Positions 9,598 to 18,140 are shown, counted from the stretch's first letter. The stretch: DNA of 64,000 bases from an uncultured Bacteroidota bacterium (GCA_902790215.1 CADAQX010000022.1:1-64000), one strand, 5' to 3'. Numbers and translations: made by a program. Notes: generated from the letters alone by a model not told the origin.

Positions 9598-10104
9598 ATG
9601 AACCCCAAAGTCAGCATCATCATGGGCAGCACCTCCGACCTCCCCGTCATGGAAAAAGCCTGCCAGTTTCTTGAAGAGATGGAAATCCCCTTCGAAGTCA
9701 ACGCCCTCTCTGCCCACCGTACACCCGCCGAAGTGTCCGATTACGCACGCAATGCACACCTCCGCGGCATACAGGTCATTATAGCCGGTGCCGGCATGGC
9801 CGCAGCCCTGCCGGGTGTCATAGCCGCCGAAACGCCCCTGCCCGTCATAGGCGTGCCCATCAAAGGCAACACACTCGAAGGCCTCGACGCCACCCTCGCC
9901 ATCCTCCAGATGCCTCCGGGAATCCCCGTGGCCACCGTGGCTATCAACGGTGCACAGAACGCCGCCGTCCTGGCCCTGCAAATCATGGCCGTCGGCAACC
10001 TCGACCTGCAACAGAAAGTTCTCAACTACAAGCAAGGCCTCAAAAAGAAAATTGTCAAAGCAAACGAGGAACTCGCCCAACTGCAGTACAAATACAAGTG
10101 CTGA
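9598..10104 (+). CDS. purE: N5-carboxyaminoimidazole ribonucleotide mutase
   Basis: PurE moves the carboxyl group from N5-CAIR to C4, giving CAIR in purine synthesis. The short class I form (168 residues) shows the phosphate-binding loop GSTSDLPVM (10-18), the catalytic SAHRTP with His40, and the AGAGMAAALPGV block. The partner purK, which class I PurE usually needs, is not in the window. It is followed after six bases by the Bro-N gene and then the deaminase fusion, with no visible promoter between, so the three are likely one transcript. Confidence 0.97.
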   Translation: MNPKVSIIMGSTSDLPVMEKACQFLEEMEIPFEVNALSAHRTPAEVSDYARNAHLRGIQVIIAGAGMAAALPGVIAAETPLPVIGVPIKGNTLEGLDATLAILQMPPGIPVATVAINGAQNAAVLALQIMAVGNLDLQQKVLNYKQGLKKKIVKANEELAQLQYKYKC

Positions 10105-10110
10105 AGTTCC

Positions 10111-10971
10111 ATGGAACAGAATTTTGCCATACAACTATTCGAGGACAAGAAAGTCCGTGTGGTCTGGGATGCCGAACAAGAGAAATACTTCTTCGCTATT
10201 GTCGACATCATACAGGTACTTACCGAGAGCACCGACGCCTCTGCCTATTGGAGAAAACTAAAGCAGAGGTTGAAAGCGGAAGGAAATGAAACCGTGACAA
10301 ATTGTCACGCTTTGAAAATTCCTGCCGCAGACGGGAAAAAGAGAATAACCGATGTCGCTGACATAGAGCAGCTTCTCCGTCTCATCCAATCCATTCCCTC
10401 AAAGAAGGCCGAACCTGTAAAGCGTTGGCTTGCCGAAGTCGGGAGCCAGCGCATCGACCAAATGATAGACCCCGAACTAACTTTCCAAATGGCAGTGGAC
10501 GACTATCGTCGCCAAGGCTACAGCGACCGTTGGATTGAGAACCGACTCAAATCCATCCGTACCCGCAACGAACTCACTAATGAATGGAAACGTTCCGGAG
10601 TGAAAGAGCAAAAAGATTTTGCCATTCTCACCAACATCCTCACCAAAGCATGGAGCGGAATGACAACTGGCGAGTACAAACAATACAAAGGTCTGACCAA
10701 GGAAAACCTGCGCGACAACATGACCACATTAGAGTTGGCCTTGAATACCCTTGCCGAAGCCGCAACCACAGAAATTTCCAAGCATCGCAATCCCCAGTCC
10801 ATGGATGAGAACAAACAAGTGGCACAAAGCGGTGGCAACGCAGCCAACCTGGCTCGCCGCGACATCGAGAAACAAATCGGGCATAGCATCATATCCCCGC
10901 AACGTGCTTCCGACTACCTCATCGAAGACACAGAAGCAACAGTAATAGACAACAAATATTCCGACAAATGA
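10111..10971 (+). CDS. Bro-N domain protein, DinD-like
   Basis: The first roughly 110 residues resemble a BRO N-terminal DNA-binding domain (FEDKKVRVVWDAEQEKYFF, then the VDIIQVLTES and YWRKLKQRL blocks). The rest is helical, with an RWIENRLKSIRTRNELTNEW segment and an IGHSIIS...RASDYL ending like that of DNA-damage-inducible protein D and phage antirepressor-like proteins. Such proteins bind DNA or act in damage and phage responses; the exact job of this one is unknown. It lies 6 bases after purE and overlaps the next gene by 4 bases (ATGA), so its expression is tied to both. No phage genes are nearby. Confidence 0.75.
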   Translation: MEQNFAIQLFEDKKVRVVWDAEQEKYFFAIVDIIQVLTESTDASAYWRKLKQRLKAEGNETVTNCHALKIPAADGKKRITDVADIEQLLRLIQSIPSKKAEPVKRWLAEVGSQRIDQMIDPELTFQMAVDDYRRQGYSDRWIENRLKSIRTRNELTNEWKRSGVKEQKDFAILTNILTKAWSGMTTGEYKQYKGLTKENLRDNMTTLELALNTLAEAATTEISKHRNPQSMDENKQVAQSGGNAANLARRDIEKQIGHSIISPQRASDYLIEDTEATVIDNKYSDK

Positions 10972-11996
10972 TAACCATAGGCATCACAGGCACCCTTGGT
11001 GCAGGCAAAGGCACCATAGTAGAATACCTGCAAAAAGAAAAAGGCTTTTCCCACTACTCCGTCCGTGCCTTCCTCACCGACGAAATCAAGCGCCGCGGCC
11101 TTGAAGTGAACCGCGACACCATGACCCTCGTGGGCAACGACCTGCGCGCACAGCACTCCCCCTCGTGGATAGTGGAACAACTCTATGGGCAAGCCTCGGC
11201 ATCGGGATGCAACTGCATTATCGAGAGCATACGGACCCCCGGTGAAGTAGAGGCACTGCGCGGCAAGCCCAATTTCTATCTCTTTGCCGTCGATGCCGAC
11301 CCGCGTGTGAGATACGACCGTGCCGTACTCCGTGGCAGCGAGACCGACCACATCGACTACGACACCTTCCTCGCCAACGAGCAGCGCGAGATGGACAACG
11401 ACGACCCCAACAAGCAGAACCTCAAATACTGCATCGAACACGCCGACTACCGCTTCGACAACAATGGCTCCATCGACGGCCTCAACAAACAAGTGGAAGA
11501 CATCCTCGGCAAAATCATGTATCGCCGTCCCTCGTGGGACGAATACTTCATGGAGCTGGCCAACACCGCCTCCAAACGCGCCACCTGCGACCGGGGACGC
11601 TCCGGCTGTGTCATCGTCAAAGACCGCCAGCTACTTGTCACCGGCTACGTAGGCTCCCCCTCAGGGTTACCCCATTGCGACGAAGTGGGACACCTCTTCC
11701 GCAAAACCATCGAAGCCGACGGCCGCATCACCACCCATTGCGTCCGCACCGTCCATGCCGAACAGAACGCCATCTGCCAGGCCGCTCGCCGCGGCATCGC
11801 CCTCGACGGCGCCACCCTCTACTGCCGCATGACCCCCTGCCGCACCTGCGCCATGCTCATCATCAACTGCGGCATCAGGCGTGTAGTGTGCGAGCGCAAA
11901 TACCACTCCGGAACCGAGAGCGAAGAGCTCTTCCGCCAAGCCGGCGTGCAACTGGAATTCTTCCACGACGAAATCCAGCAATATGACAACCAGTAA
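10968..11996 (+). CDS. P-loop kinase-like / dCMP deaminase fusion
   Basis: This is a two-domain protein of 342 residues. Residues 1-180 form a P-loop domain of the nucleotide or dephospho-CoA kinase type, with Walker A GTLGAGKGT at 8-16. Residues 185-342 form a zinc-dependent deoxycytidylate deaminase domain with His263 and Glu265 in HAEQNAICQ and Cys291/Cys294 in PCRTC. The deaminase would convert dCMP to dUMP for dTMP supply. A P-loop plus deaminase layout is also known in yeast Dcd1 and, in longer proteins, in the AvcD/DcdV antiviral deaminases. It overlaps the Bro-N gene by four bases. Whether it is housekeeping or defensive cannot be decided from sequence. Confidence 0.85.
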   Translation: MITIGITGTLGAGKGTIVEYLQKEKGFSHYSVRAFLTDEIKRRGLEVNRDTMTLVGNDLRAQHSPSWIVEQLYGQASASGCNCIIESIRTPGEVEALRGKPNFYLFAVDADPRVRYDRAVLRGSETDHIDYDTFLANEQREMDNDDPNKQNLKYCIEHADYRFDNNGSIDGLNKQVEDILGKIMYRRPSWDEYFMELANTASKRATCDRGRSGCVIVKDRQLLVTGYVGSPSGLPHCDEVGHLFRKTIEADGRITTHCVRTVHAEQNAICQAARRGIALDGATLYCRMTPCRTCAMLIINCGIRRVVCERKYHSGTESEELFRQAGVQLEFFHDEIQQYDNQ

Positions 11997-12014
11997 CATT
12001 GTGGCTTGAGTTAT

Positions 12015-12122
12015 TGCTTGAATGTGTTTTGTTGATATGTTGATACGTTGATATGTTGATATGATGCGAGCCGTATAAACTTATCAACTTATCAACGGAC
12101 AACGTATTTACACATCAAACAA
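12015..12122. repeat. Dispersed TTGATAAG-family repeat (inverse copy)
   Basis: This roughly 100-base noncoding unit is the near-exact inverse complement of 58966-59068: TTGATATG words, then GCGAGCCGTATAAA, then TTATCAACTTATCAACGG, then an ACGTATTTACAC end. The adjacent 12128-12147 holds an inverse copy of the AACCCAAATCGGTCATTAG motif. No gene is present between 11997 and 12197. Confidence 0.85.
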
Positions 12123-12197
12123 TCTCTAATGACCGACTTGGGTTAAAGCGGGAACACCAATTAAGACGGAAAACAAAACCAAAAGAAAGAAAGCAAT

Positions 12198-13760
12198 ATG
12201 AACAAGATTCTTCTCGCCACCGTGGCAGTAATGCTCGGACTGGCAGCCTCCGCACAGGACAGCATACCGTATCGCTCTGTGTTCGGCAACGAGGCAAGCG
12301 CATGGCATATAGCACGGTTTATCCATTCCACAGACCAAGGCGGTGCCACCACTACAGTGCTGACGGTCTTGACCGACACAACCCCAGAGCCGGAGGTGTG
12401 GCACCCGGTGACCGCCGACGGGGACACCACACTTTTCCTCATGGAGAGCGGCGACCGCTCACGTCTGTACCTGCACTACCCGGACGACACTGTCGCGCAC
12501 CTGCTCATGAACCTGAACTTGCAGGCAGGCGACACGCTTCCTGTCCACTTCCGCAACGGCACCGACACCCTGGCCGTAGTGGACAGCGTGTATTACAAGG
12601 ATGGCATCAAGCACCTCCGCACCTCGCTGACCCTGGCATTCAGCGGCTATGTGGGAGTCAAGGCACCCAACGACACAACCCACAACGAAACACAGGCCGA
12701 GGTGCCCGTTCCGCTGACACTCATCGAAGGCGTGGGGCCCAACTGGGGATTGGACTACGGCAGGGAGAACCTTGACTCCATCCTTGCCGTCAGTCCACTG
12801 CTGCTGTGCCACTACCGCGATTCGGCAAGGAACTATCACCAGCAGGTGGACACCGACTATCCCCGACCCGACGGTTCCGACAACGACTCCTGCACATTAG
12901 AGTACATCCGCTACAAATCGGTGTTTGGGAAAGAAGAAAGCGTCTGGTACACCGTTTGGGCTCTAAATTATGTCTGTGATGCAGGGGGTGCATATACAAC
13001 TGTTTTGAGATATTCGTCGGATTCATCTGTTCATGAAACTGCATGGCATGCAATAACAAAAGACAACGATACAATTCTGTATCTTCGCGAATCACGTGAC
13101 CATTCAAAGCTATACGAACGAGCGTATGGCGACAGCACCGAATACTTAATCATGGATTTAAATGCCCGACAGGGGGACTCTTTTATTTTTCATCAGCCAA
13201 GTGGTGACCAGTCTTGTACAATTGACTCCATCTGTTCCATATATGGAGTAAAATACATCATCACAAATCCATTTATTGAGTATCCCGATTATGCTCTCCA
13301 TAGTGAAGAATTTTGGGAGCCCTTAGTATTCATCGAAGGGGTTGGACCCATCTGTGGTTACGAAGGATTCATCATATATAAATATAGTTACACGCCCATA
13401 ATGATTTGCTGCTACAAGGATAACCAAAGAGTATTTCACAACAGAAATGTCGTCACATGGGGATCACATCAAGACGATACCTGTATCGTTCAATACAGTT
13501 GGTACGACAACATCGATCCTGTAACAGGAGATAGTGTTGTTGTCCAACCCAATCCTGTTACTGATCATTTAACAATAAGCAATCTGCCCCAAGGGTCTAA
13601 AACCATTATACTGCAAGACATTCATGGCCGGACATGGTGTTCCGCCAACACTGATGGGGAATCGGTAAAAATAGACCTATCCAACCTGCCTAACCAGATA
13701 TACTTTCTGCACATCAAATTAGAAGAACAAGATATAACCAAGAAAATCATCAAGCTATAA
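12198..13760 (+). CDS. T9SS cargo protein with two tandem repeat domains
   Basis: A signal peptide (1-20) is followed by two homologous domains, about 25-213 and 238-415. Each opens with Y(R/K)SVFGxExxxW and contains (L/V)FIEGVGP or its variant near its end. The last 75 residues (VVQPNPVTDHLTI..., ending ITKKIIKL) are a T9SS type A sorting domain, so the protein is expected at the surface or outside the cell. The repeated domain is not one I can name. The first domain is GC-rich like the surroundings, while the second domain and tail are clearly AT-rich, with the change near 12950. It is a single gene with no obvious operon partner. Confidence 0.75.
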   Translation: MNKILLATVAVMLGLAASAQDSIPYRSVFGNEASAWHIARFIHSTDQGGATTTVLTVLTDTTPEPEVWHPVTADGDTTLFLMESGDRSRLYLHYPDDTVAHLLMNLNLQAGDTLPVHFRNGTDTLAVVDSVYYKDGIKHLRTSLTLAFSGYVGVKAPNDTTHNETQAEVPVPLTLIEGVGPNWGLDYGRENLDSILAVSPLLLCHYRDSARNYHQQVDTDYPRPDGSDNDSCTLEYIRYKSVFGKEESVWYTVWALNYVCDAGGAYTTVLRYSSDSSVHETAWHAITKDNDTILYLRESRDHSKLYERAYGDSTEYLIMDLNARQGDSFIFHQPSGDQSCTIDSICSIYGVKYIITNPFIEYPDYALHSEEFWEPLVFIEGVGPICGYEGFIIYKYSYTPIMICCYKDNQRVFHNRNVVTWGSHQDDTCIVQYSWYDNIDPVTGDSVVVQPNPVTDHLTISNLPQGSKTIILQDIHGRTWCSANTDGESVKIDLSNLPNQIYFLHIKLEEQDITKKIIKL

Positions 13761-13786
13761 AAAAGAAATTATTATCCCATATCGGT

Positions 13787-13912
13787 CGTTAGAGATTGCT
13801 TGATTGTCTGATTGCTTGATTGTTTGAGTAATTATTGATTGTCTGATTGCTTGATTGCCTGATTGTTTGAGTATTTTTCACTCAAGCATTTACACATTCA
13901 AGCATTCATGCA
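13787..13912. repeat. ATTGCTTG short-word repeat array
   Basis: Tandem-like words ATTGCTTG and ATTGTCTG, with TTTGAGTA, run through this stretch and end with inverse words (CTCAAGCATTTACACATTC), so the halves could pair. It is preceded at 13772-13791 by a variant of the ATCGGTCATTAG motif. Similar arrays lie at 760-830 and 43390-43505. Confidence 0.7.
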
Positions 13913-13915
13913 ATT

Positions 13916-14170
13916 TCTCTCAAGCGCCGTCATTTATTCGATCGTTATTCGATCGTTTTCCACTCGTTCTCCGTTTCAGAAAGGGAAAAATGAGGGAAAC
14001 ATATCGGAAAACGATAGAATAAAGAACGATGCAACACCGAGCCCTGAAGGCGCACAGAGGAACGTTGGGGACAAATATGCGACAATATCGGAACGCTGAG
14101 GAAAGGTGGCGTAAGGAGACGTAATTCCTCGCAGAATAAAAAGTAACTTCCGCGCGAAACGGCACGCGTC
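13916..14170 (-). repeat. Dispersed palindromic repeat, copy A
   Basis: Read on the minus strand this is a copy of 50587-50828 over about 240 bases, mostly identical by eye. Shared blocks include TTCGCGCGGAAGTTACT, ATTGTCGCATATTTGTCC, GCGCCTTCAGGGCTCG and an end with ACGATCGAATAACGATCG. The terminal part also resembles copies at 26560-26665 and 39900-40015. No open frame is conserved between the copies. It lies between two convergent genes. Confidence 0.85.
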
Positions 14171-14235
14171 GCGACCGAAAGTAAGGTTGCTCCCATTCGG
14201 TTGCGACGTTACTTTGTGCAACGGTCGCAAAATGC

Positions 14236-14299
14236 CTTGGACGGAAATAATTCGACACATTGTTTTGCGCAGAAATGTGTCAAATTATTTCCGTCCAAG
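14236..14299. repeat. 26-bp inverted repeat (long hairpin)
   Basis: The arms 14236-14261 and 14274-14299 are complementary at 25 of 26 positions around a 12-base loop, the longest hairpin seen in the window. It lies between the 3' ends of the T9SS cargo gene and the leftward GlsB-like gene and has no T-tract on either side. It could stop or protect both transcripts, or be a mobile palindromic element. Confidence 0.85.
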
Positions 14300-14350
14300 A
14301 CAATCGCCACTATTTAGCTAAATAAATCGTTAGTGGACAATGTCCAGTGC

Positions 14351-14596
14351 TCATTTTTTCTTGAGAAGGGAGACAATCCACAGCAACAGGCAGGCGCCGA
14401 TAACTGAGGTGACGAGGTAGCCCACAAAAGTGGTGCCCCAGTGGATACCCAGCCAGGCAAGGATGTTGCCGCCGAGGAAACCGCCGATAATACCTACCAA
14501 TAGATTCACAACAAAGCCGAAGCCTGAACCTTTCATGAGACGTCCAGCCAGAAAACCGGCCAGTGCGCCAATGATAATGCTAACAATAATTCCCAT
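14351..14596 (-). CDS. GlsB/YeaQ/YmgE family membrane protein
   Basis: The 81-residue protein is very hydrophobic, with three predicted membrane helices and the family signature of Gly-rich repeats (IIIGALAGFLAGRLMKG, then LLVGIIGGFLGG). Proteins of this transglycosylase-associated family sit in the inner membrane and are often stress-linked; their biochemical role is not settled. The gene is monocistronic. A near-consensus box TGCCTTTG on the minus strand at 14637-14644 may be its promoter. Confidence 0.88.
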   Translation of the reverse strand: MGIIVSIIIGALAGFLAGRLMKGSGFGFVVNLLVGIIGGFLGGNILAWLGIHWGTTFVGYLVTSVIGACLLLWIVSLLKKK

Positions 14597-14791
14597 AGTA
14601 TCTAATGTTTTTAGTTAATATTGCATAATAACGCTGCAAAGGCACTTATATTGCCTCATCATAAAGATTTAACATATCACAAGCTTCACCAGTATTACAG
14701 CAGGAGGGCGACGGAAGACATGCGGAACCACCCGCAACCCTGTTCCTATATGAGAAGCAGCAACAGCAGGAATTCTAAATCGGGAATGGTT

Positions 14792-15685
14792 CTACCGGAC
14801 GAATTGACGAACCACATCATCGGCATAGGTCTTTGAAATGGGGATGACACGGTCACAGTATGCCATTTCAAGAACAAGCCCGTCCTTTTCTTTGCGGAGG
14901 TATTTGACATTCTCGAGGTTGACAAGATAGCCGCGGTGACAGCGCACCATGCCTTCGGACGCAAATGTCTCCTCCATGTTCTTCATTGAATTATGGAGGA
15001 TGATGGTATCCTCCTTGTCACCACTCAGGTAGTGGACAACAGTATAGTTGTCTGCCGCTTCGATGTATAGGACATTGCTGCGTTTGGTAACGAAGACCAA
15101 GTGGTCGCCTTTGTCGAAGAACTGCATAACCGTATCGACTTTTGTCTCCTCTGCCACTGCCTTGCTGTCTTTCAGCATGTTTGTCAGATTGGCTATCTCG
15201 AGGCGTTTCTGCTGCAGCAGAAAAATAAGTATCGTGACAATATACGGGATGGTTAGCACGGCCACCGTATCAACCACCACGCGGCCAACCAAGTCCATCA
15301 GCAAGACCTCTTTGCGCTCGTTGAGAAGCCAGGCAGCTGCCGTAAGCAAAACGACCAGCGCCACTAGCTCTATCCCCAACCAAATAAAATACTGGTGCAA
15401 TTGCATTCCCTTACGCTGCTGCCGCATGTAAAGTAACTTTCGGCTCGCTGCAATGGACACCAAACCTACCAGCACAAGAATTATCGAATAAAGGCGGTAA
15501 CTGAGGAAACTGAGGAAACCCGTGTTGGCAATAAGACCTATGGGTTTATACACCACGACAAAAAAAATACACAATAGCACCACCAACACAAGGAAGGTGA
15601 CGACCGTCTTTTTTTGGGTCAGGAACTTCGGAATATATATTTTTAACTGCTCTATTAAAGTCATTCTGTATATCAAAATTAACAT
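14792..15685 (-). CDS. Membrane-anchored LytTR transcription regulator
   Basis: The N-terminal half (to about residue 165) has four hydrophobic segments. The C-terminal 100 residues are a LytTR DNA-binding domain with LYIEAADNYT and MVRCHRGYLVNLENV, ending in VIPISKTYADDVV. There is no response-regulator receiver domain, so the signal is probably sensed in or at the membrane. A second methionine at residue 8 (15664) is an alternative start. The gene diverges from the fab cluster across a 176-base region with repeated elements, making those genes and itself likely targets. A similar protein is encoded at 37918. Confidence 0.88.
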   Translation of the reverse strand: MLILIYRMTLIEQLKIYIPKFLTQKKTVVTFLVLVVLLCIFFVVVYKPIGLIANTGFLSFLSYRLYSIILVLVGLVSIAASRKLLYMRQQRKGMQLHQYFIWLGIELVALVVLLTAAAWLLNERKEVLLMDLVGRVVVDTVAVLTIPYIVTILIFLLQQKRLEIANLTNMLKDSKAVAEETKVDTVMQFFDKGDHLVFVTKRSNVLYIEAADNYTVVHYLSGDKEDTIILHNSMKNMEETFASEGMVRCHRGYLVNLENVKYLRKEKDGLVLEMAYCDRVIPISKTYADDVVRQFVR

Positions 15686-15694
15686 TTTTCACCT

Positions 15695-15760
15695 AAAATA
15701 GGCGAATTTCGCCCAAAATAACGCCATTTCGTCAACATTATTGCACAAAATACCGAATTT
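15695..15760. promoter_or_regulatory. Candidate LytTR operator with AAAATA direct repeats
   Basis: In the gap between the LytTR gene and fabH, three similar elements start with AAAATA at 15695, 15715 and 15747 and continue as nnCGnnATTT or a close variant. The first two are 20 bases apart, close to the two-turn spacing of direct repeats that LytTR dimers bind. The first also contains a 13-base palindrome GGCGAATTTCGCC (15701-15713). TTTCTTTG at 15787-15794 is a near-consensus -7 box for fabH. Confidence 0.45.
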
Positions 15761-15861
15761 AACATTTAGGATTGAAACTTTCGTTGTTTCTTTGCATTTT
15801 GTTTTATAACTATAATAAGACTCAAAACGCCATTTGAACTAAGTAAAATCAAACAACAAAA

Positions 15862-16818
15862 ATGAAAATTATCGGAACAGGAAGTGCTTTGCCCAAGCTG
15901 GTCGTGACGAACGACATGCTTACAAAGTATTTCGACACCAGCGACGAGTGGATACGTACCCGCACAGGCATAGAGACCCGCCGCATTATGACTGACGAAA
16001 GTTTAAAAGATTTAGCCGTAGCCGCTGCGCAACGCGCCCTTGAGGCTGCAGGGGTCACCGCCAAAGACATCGATTATCTTGTGTGTTCAAACGTGAACAA
16101 CAACTATGTCTATCCATCACTCAGCAGCATCGTACAGGGTGCCATCGGAGCCAGCTGTCCCTGCATCGACATTCGCAATGCATGCGCCGGCTTTGTGTAT
16201 GCACTGGACATGGCACACATGTACCTGCACACCGGACGCGCCAGCCGCATACTGGTACTGGCTGCCGAGGAGCCGACACGTTTCTGCCACTGGGAGCACA
16301 GAGAGACGAGTGTGCTATTCGGCGACGGAGCCGGAGCCGCTGTGGTAGAGATAGGCGACGGCTTCTTGGGGTCGAAGATGACCACCATCAGCAACACCGA
16401 CGTGCTTTACCAGCGCCAGCGCCTGGAGCCCACCCCCTTCGAGGACCTGAGTTCGGAGGCCTACACAAACCACACGATGGTAATGCAGGGCAGAGAGGTG
16501 TTCCGCATGGCAGTGACCGGCTGTTCCAATGAAATCAGCCACCTGCTGACAGAACACGGTTTCAGCACTTCGGATGTGAAATATTTCATCCTGCACCAAG
16601 CCAATATGCGCATCATCAACGGCATTCAGCAATATTTGAAGGCTGACCCCGAGCAGTTCCCCACCACGGTGCAGAAATACGGCAACACCTCGTCGGCCAG
16701 CGTGGCAATCCTGCTTGACGAGACGGTGAGAGCGAACAAGGTGCAACGCGGCGACCTGCTTGTATTCAGCGGTTTTGGCGCCGGCTTCACCACTGGTTCC
16801 TGCATCCTGAGATACTGA
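15862..16818 (+). CDS. fabH: 3-oxoacyl-ACP synthase III family (FabH-like)
   Basis: KAS III enzymes start fatty-acid synthesis by condensing an acyl-CoA with malonyl-ACP. The triad is visible: Cys108 in RNACAGF, His245 in LHQANMR and Asn275 in YGNTSSAS. Length is 318 residues. The surroundings of the active-site Cys (NACAGF, where most FabH have AACSGF) and the preceding SNVNNNYVYP block differ from housekeeping FabH, suggesting a specialised primer or product. It is first in a run of five type II fatty-acid genes. The family is certain; the specificity is open. Confidence 0.88.
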   Translation: MKIIGTGSALPKLVVTNDMLTKYFDTSDEWIRTRTGIETRRIMTDESLKDLAVAAAQRALEAAGVTAKDIDYLVCSNVNNNYVYPSLSSIVQGAIGASCPCIDIRNACAGFVYALDMAHMYLHTGRASRILVLAAEEPTRFCHWEHRETSVLFGDGAGAAVVEIGDGFLGSKMTTISNTDVLYQRQRLEPTPFEDLSSEAYTNHTMVMQGREVFRMAVTGCSNEISHLLTEHGFSTSDVKYFILHQANMRIINGIQQYLKADPEQFPTTVQKYGNTSSASVAILLDETVRANKVQRGDLLVFSGFGAGFTTGSCILRY

Positions 16819-16889
16819 TTGTACGAAACACCATCCAAACACCGGACGAAATAATAAAACAAAGTAAAACATTTTAAAAGAAACAAATC

Positions 16890-18131
16890 ATGAACAGAGT
16901 ATATATCACCGGCTTAGGCTGTGTAACCCCTTTAGGAAACAACATCGAGGCCCTGTGGGAGGGACTGATTAACGGCCGCTGCGGCATTGCCCCCATTGCA
17001 GCACCCCACAGCGACACACTGCCCATCCATGTGGCAGCCGAGGTGAAGGACTTCAACCCCGAAGAGTTCGGCCTTGACAAAGGGACTGTGCGCCGCAACG
17101 ACATGTACACCCTCTTTGCTCTGGCAGCAGCCCAGCAGGCCATGGCCGACAGCGGTCTGCAGGTAGGCACCGACGTGGAGCCCATGCGCATCGGATGTGC
17201 CGTAGGCTCGGGCATCGGCGGCATCAAGACCTTCAACAACGAGCATACCAAGCTGATGGAAGAGGGCACACGCCACATCTCACCCCATTTCATCCCGATG
17301 ATGATTGCCAACATCGGCTCGGCCAACGTGGCCATCAAGTACAACTGCCAGGGCCCCAACCTGCCCGTGGTGACCGCTTGTGCCACCGGCACCCACTCCG
17401 TGGGCGAGGCATACCGCCTGATCCGCGAGGGTCGCGCCGACGCCATGATTTGCGGCGGTGCCGAGAGTGCCATCTGCGACATTGCCCTGGCCGGATTCAA
17501 CAACATGAAAGCCCTGACCCATAACGAAGACCCGCTGTCGGCCTCCGTTCCCTTCGACGCCCGCCGCAAAGGCTTTGTGATGGGCGAAGGCGCCGGCATC
17601 CTGATTCTTGAGAGCGAGGAATGCGCCCGCAAACGCGGTGCAAAGATATACGCCGAGGTAAGCGGCTATGGCAACACCTGCGACGCACACCACTACACCG
17701 CTCCGCATCCCGAGGGCCGCAACGCCGCCGAAGCCATCCGCCTGGCTGCCGAGGAAGCCGGTTTCAAGCCTACCGAGAAGATGTACATCAACGCCCACGG
17801 CACAAGCACCCCCCTCAACGATGCCAGCGAGACCATGGCCATCAAGAAAGCCCTTGGCGAAGAGACCGCCCGCAAGGTGGAAATCAGCTCTACCAAGTCA
17901 ATGCTTGGCCACATGCTGGGTGCCGCCGGAGCTGTGGAACTGATTGTCTGCGCCCTGGCCATCAAGAACGGCATACTGCCTCCCACCATCGGCTACAAGG
18001 AGCCCGACCCGGCCTGCGACCTGGACTACATCCCCAACACAGCACGCAAAAGCCAAGTGGACATCACCCTGTCCAACTCCTTCGGCTTCGGTGGACAGAA
18101 CGCCTGTGTGGCACTAAGAAGAGTTAAATAA
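16890..18131 (+). CDS. fabF: 3-oxoacyl-ACP synthase II
   Basis: FabF elongates acyl-ACP with malonyl-ACP. The protein is full length (413 residues), with the Cys-His-His triad at Cys164 (TACATG), His303 (NAHGTST) and His341 (LGHMLGAAG) and the C-terminal NSFGFGGQNA block. It follows fabH by 71 bases. No acyl carrier protein gene is beside it, although acpP is a common neighbour of fabF in Bacteroidota. The 77-base gap to fabZ holds an inverted repeat. Confidence 0.97.
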   Translation: MNRVYITGLGCVTPLGNNIEALWEGLINGRCGIAPIAAPHSDTLPIHVAAEVKDFNPEEFGLDKGTVRRNDMYTLFALAAAQQAMADSGLQVGTDVEPMRIGCAVGSGIGGIKTFNNEHTKLMEEGTRHISPHFIPMMIANIGSANVAIKYNCQGPNLPVVTACATGTHSVGEAYRLIREGRADAMICGGAESAICDIALAGFNNMKALTHNEDPLSASVPFDARRKGFVMGEGAGILILESEECARKRGAKIYAEVSGYGNTCDAHHYTAPHPEGRNAAEAIRLAAEEAGFKPTEKMYINAHGTSTPLNDASETMAIKKALGEETARKVEISSTKSMLGHMLGAAGAVELIVCALAIKNGILPPTIGYKEPDPACDLDYIPNTARKSQVDITLSNSFGFGGQNACVALRRVK

Positions 18132-18140
18132 TAACCAGTC

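Noticed and set aside
13863-14099. Small protein genes in the repeat block
   Set aside because: The frames are not kept in the homologous copy at 50587-50828, where substitutions and small indels change them, so the block is noncoding.
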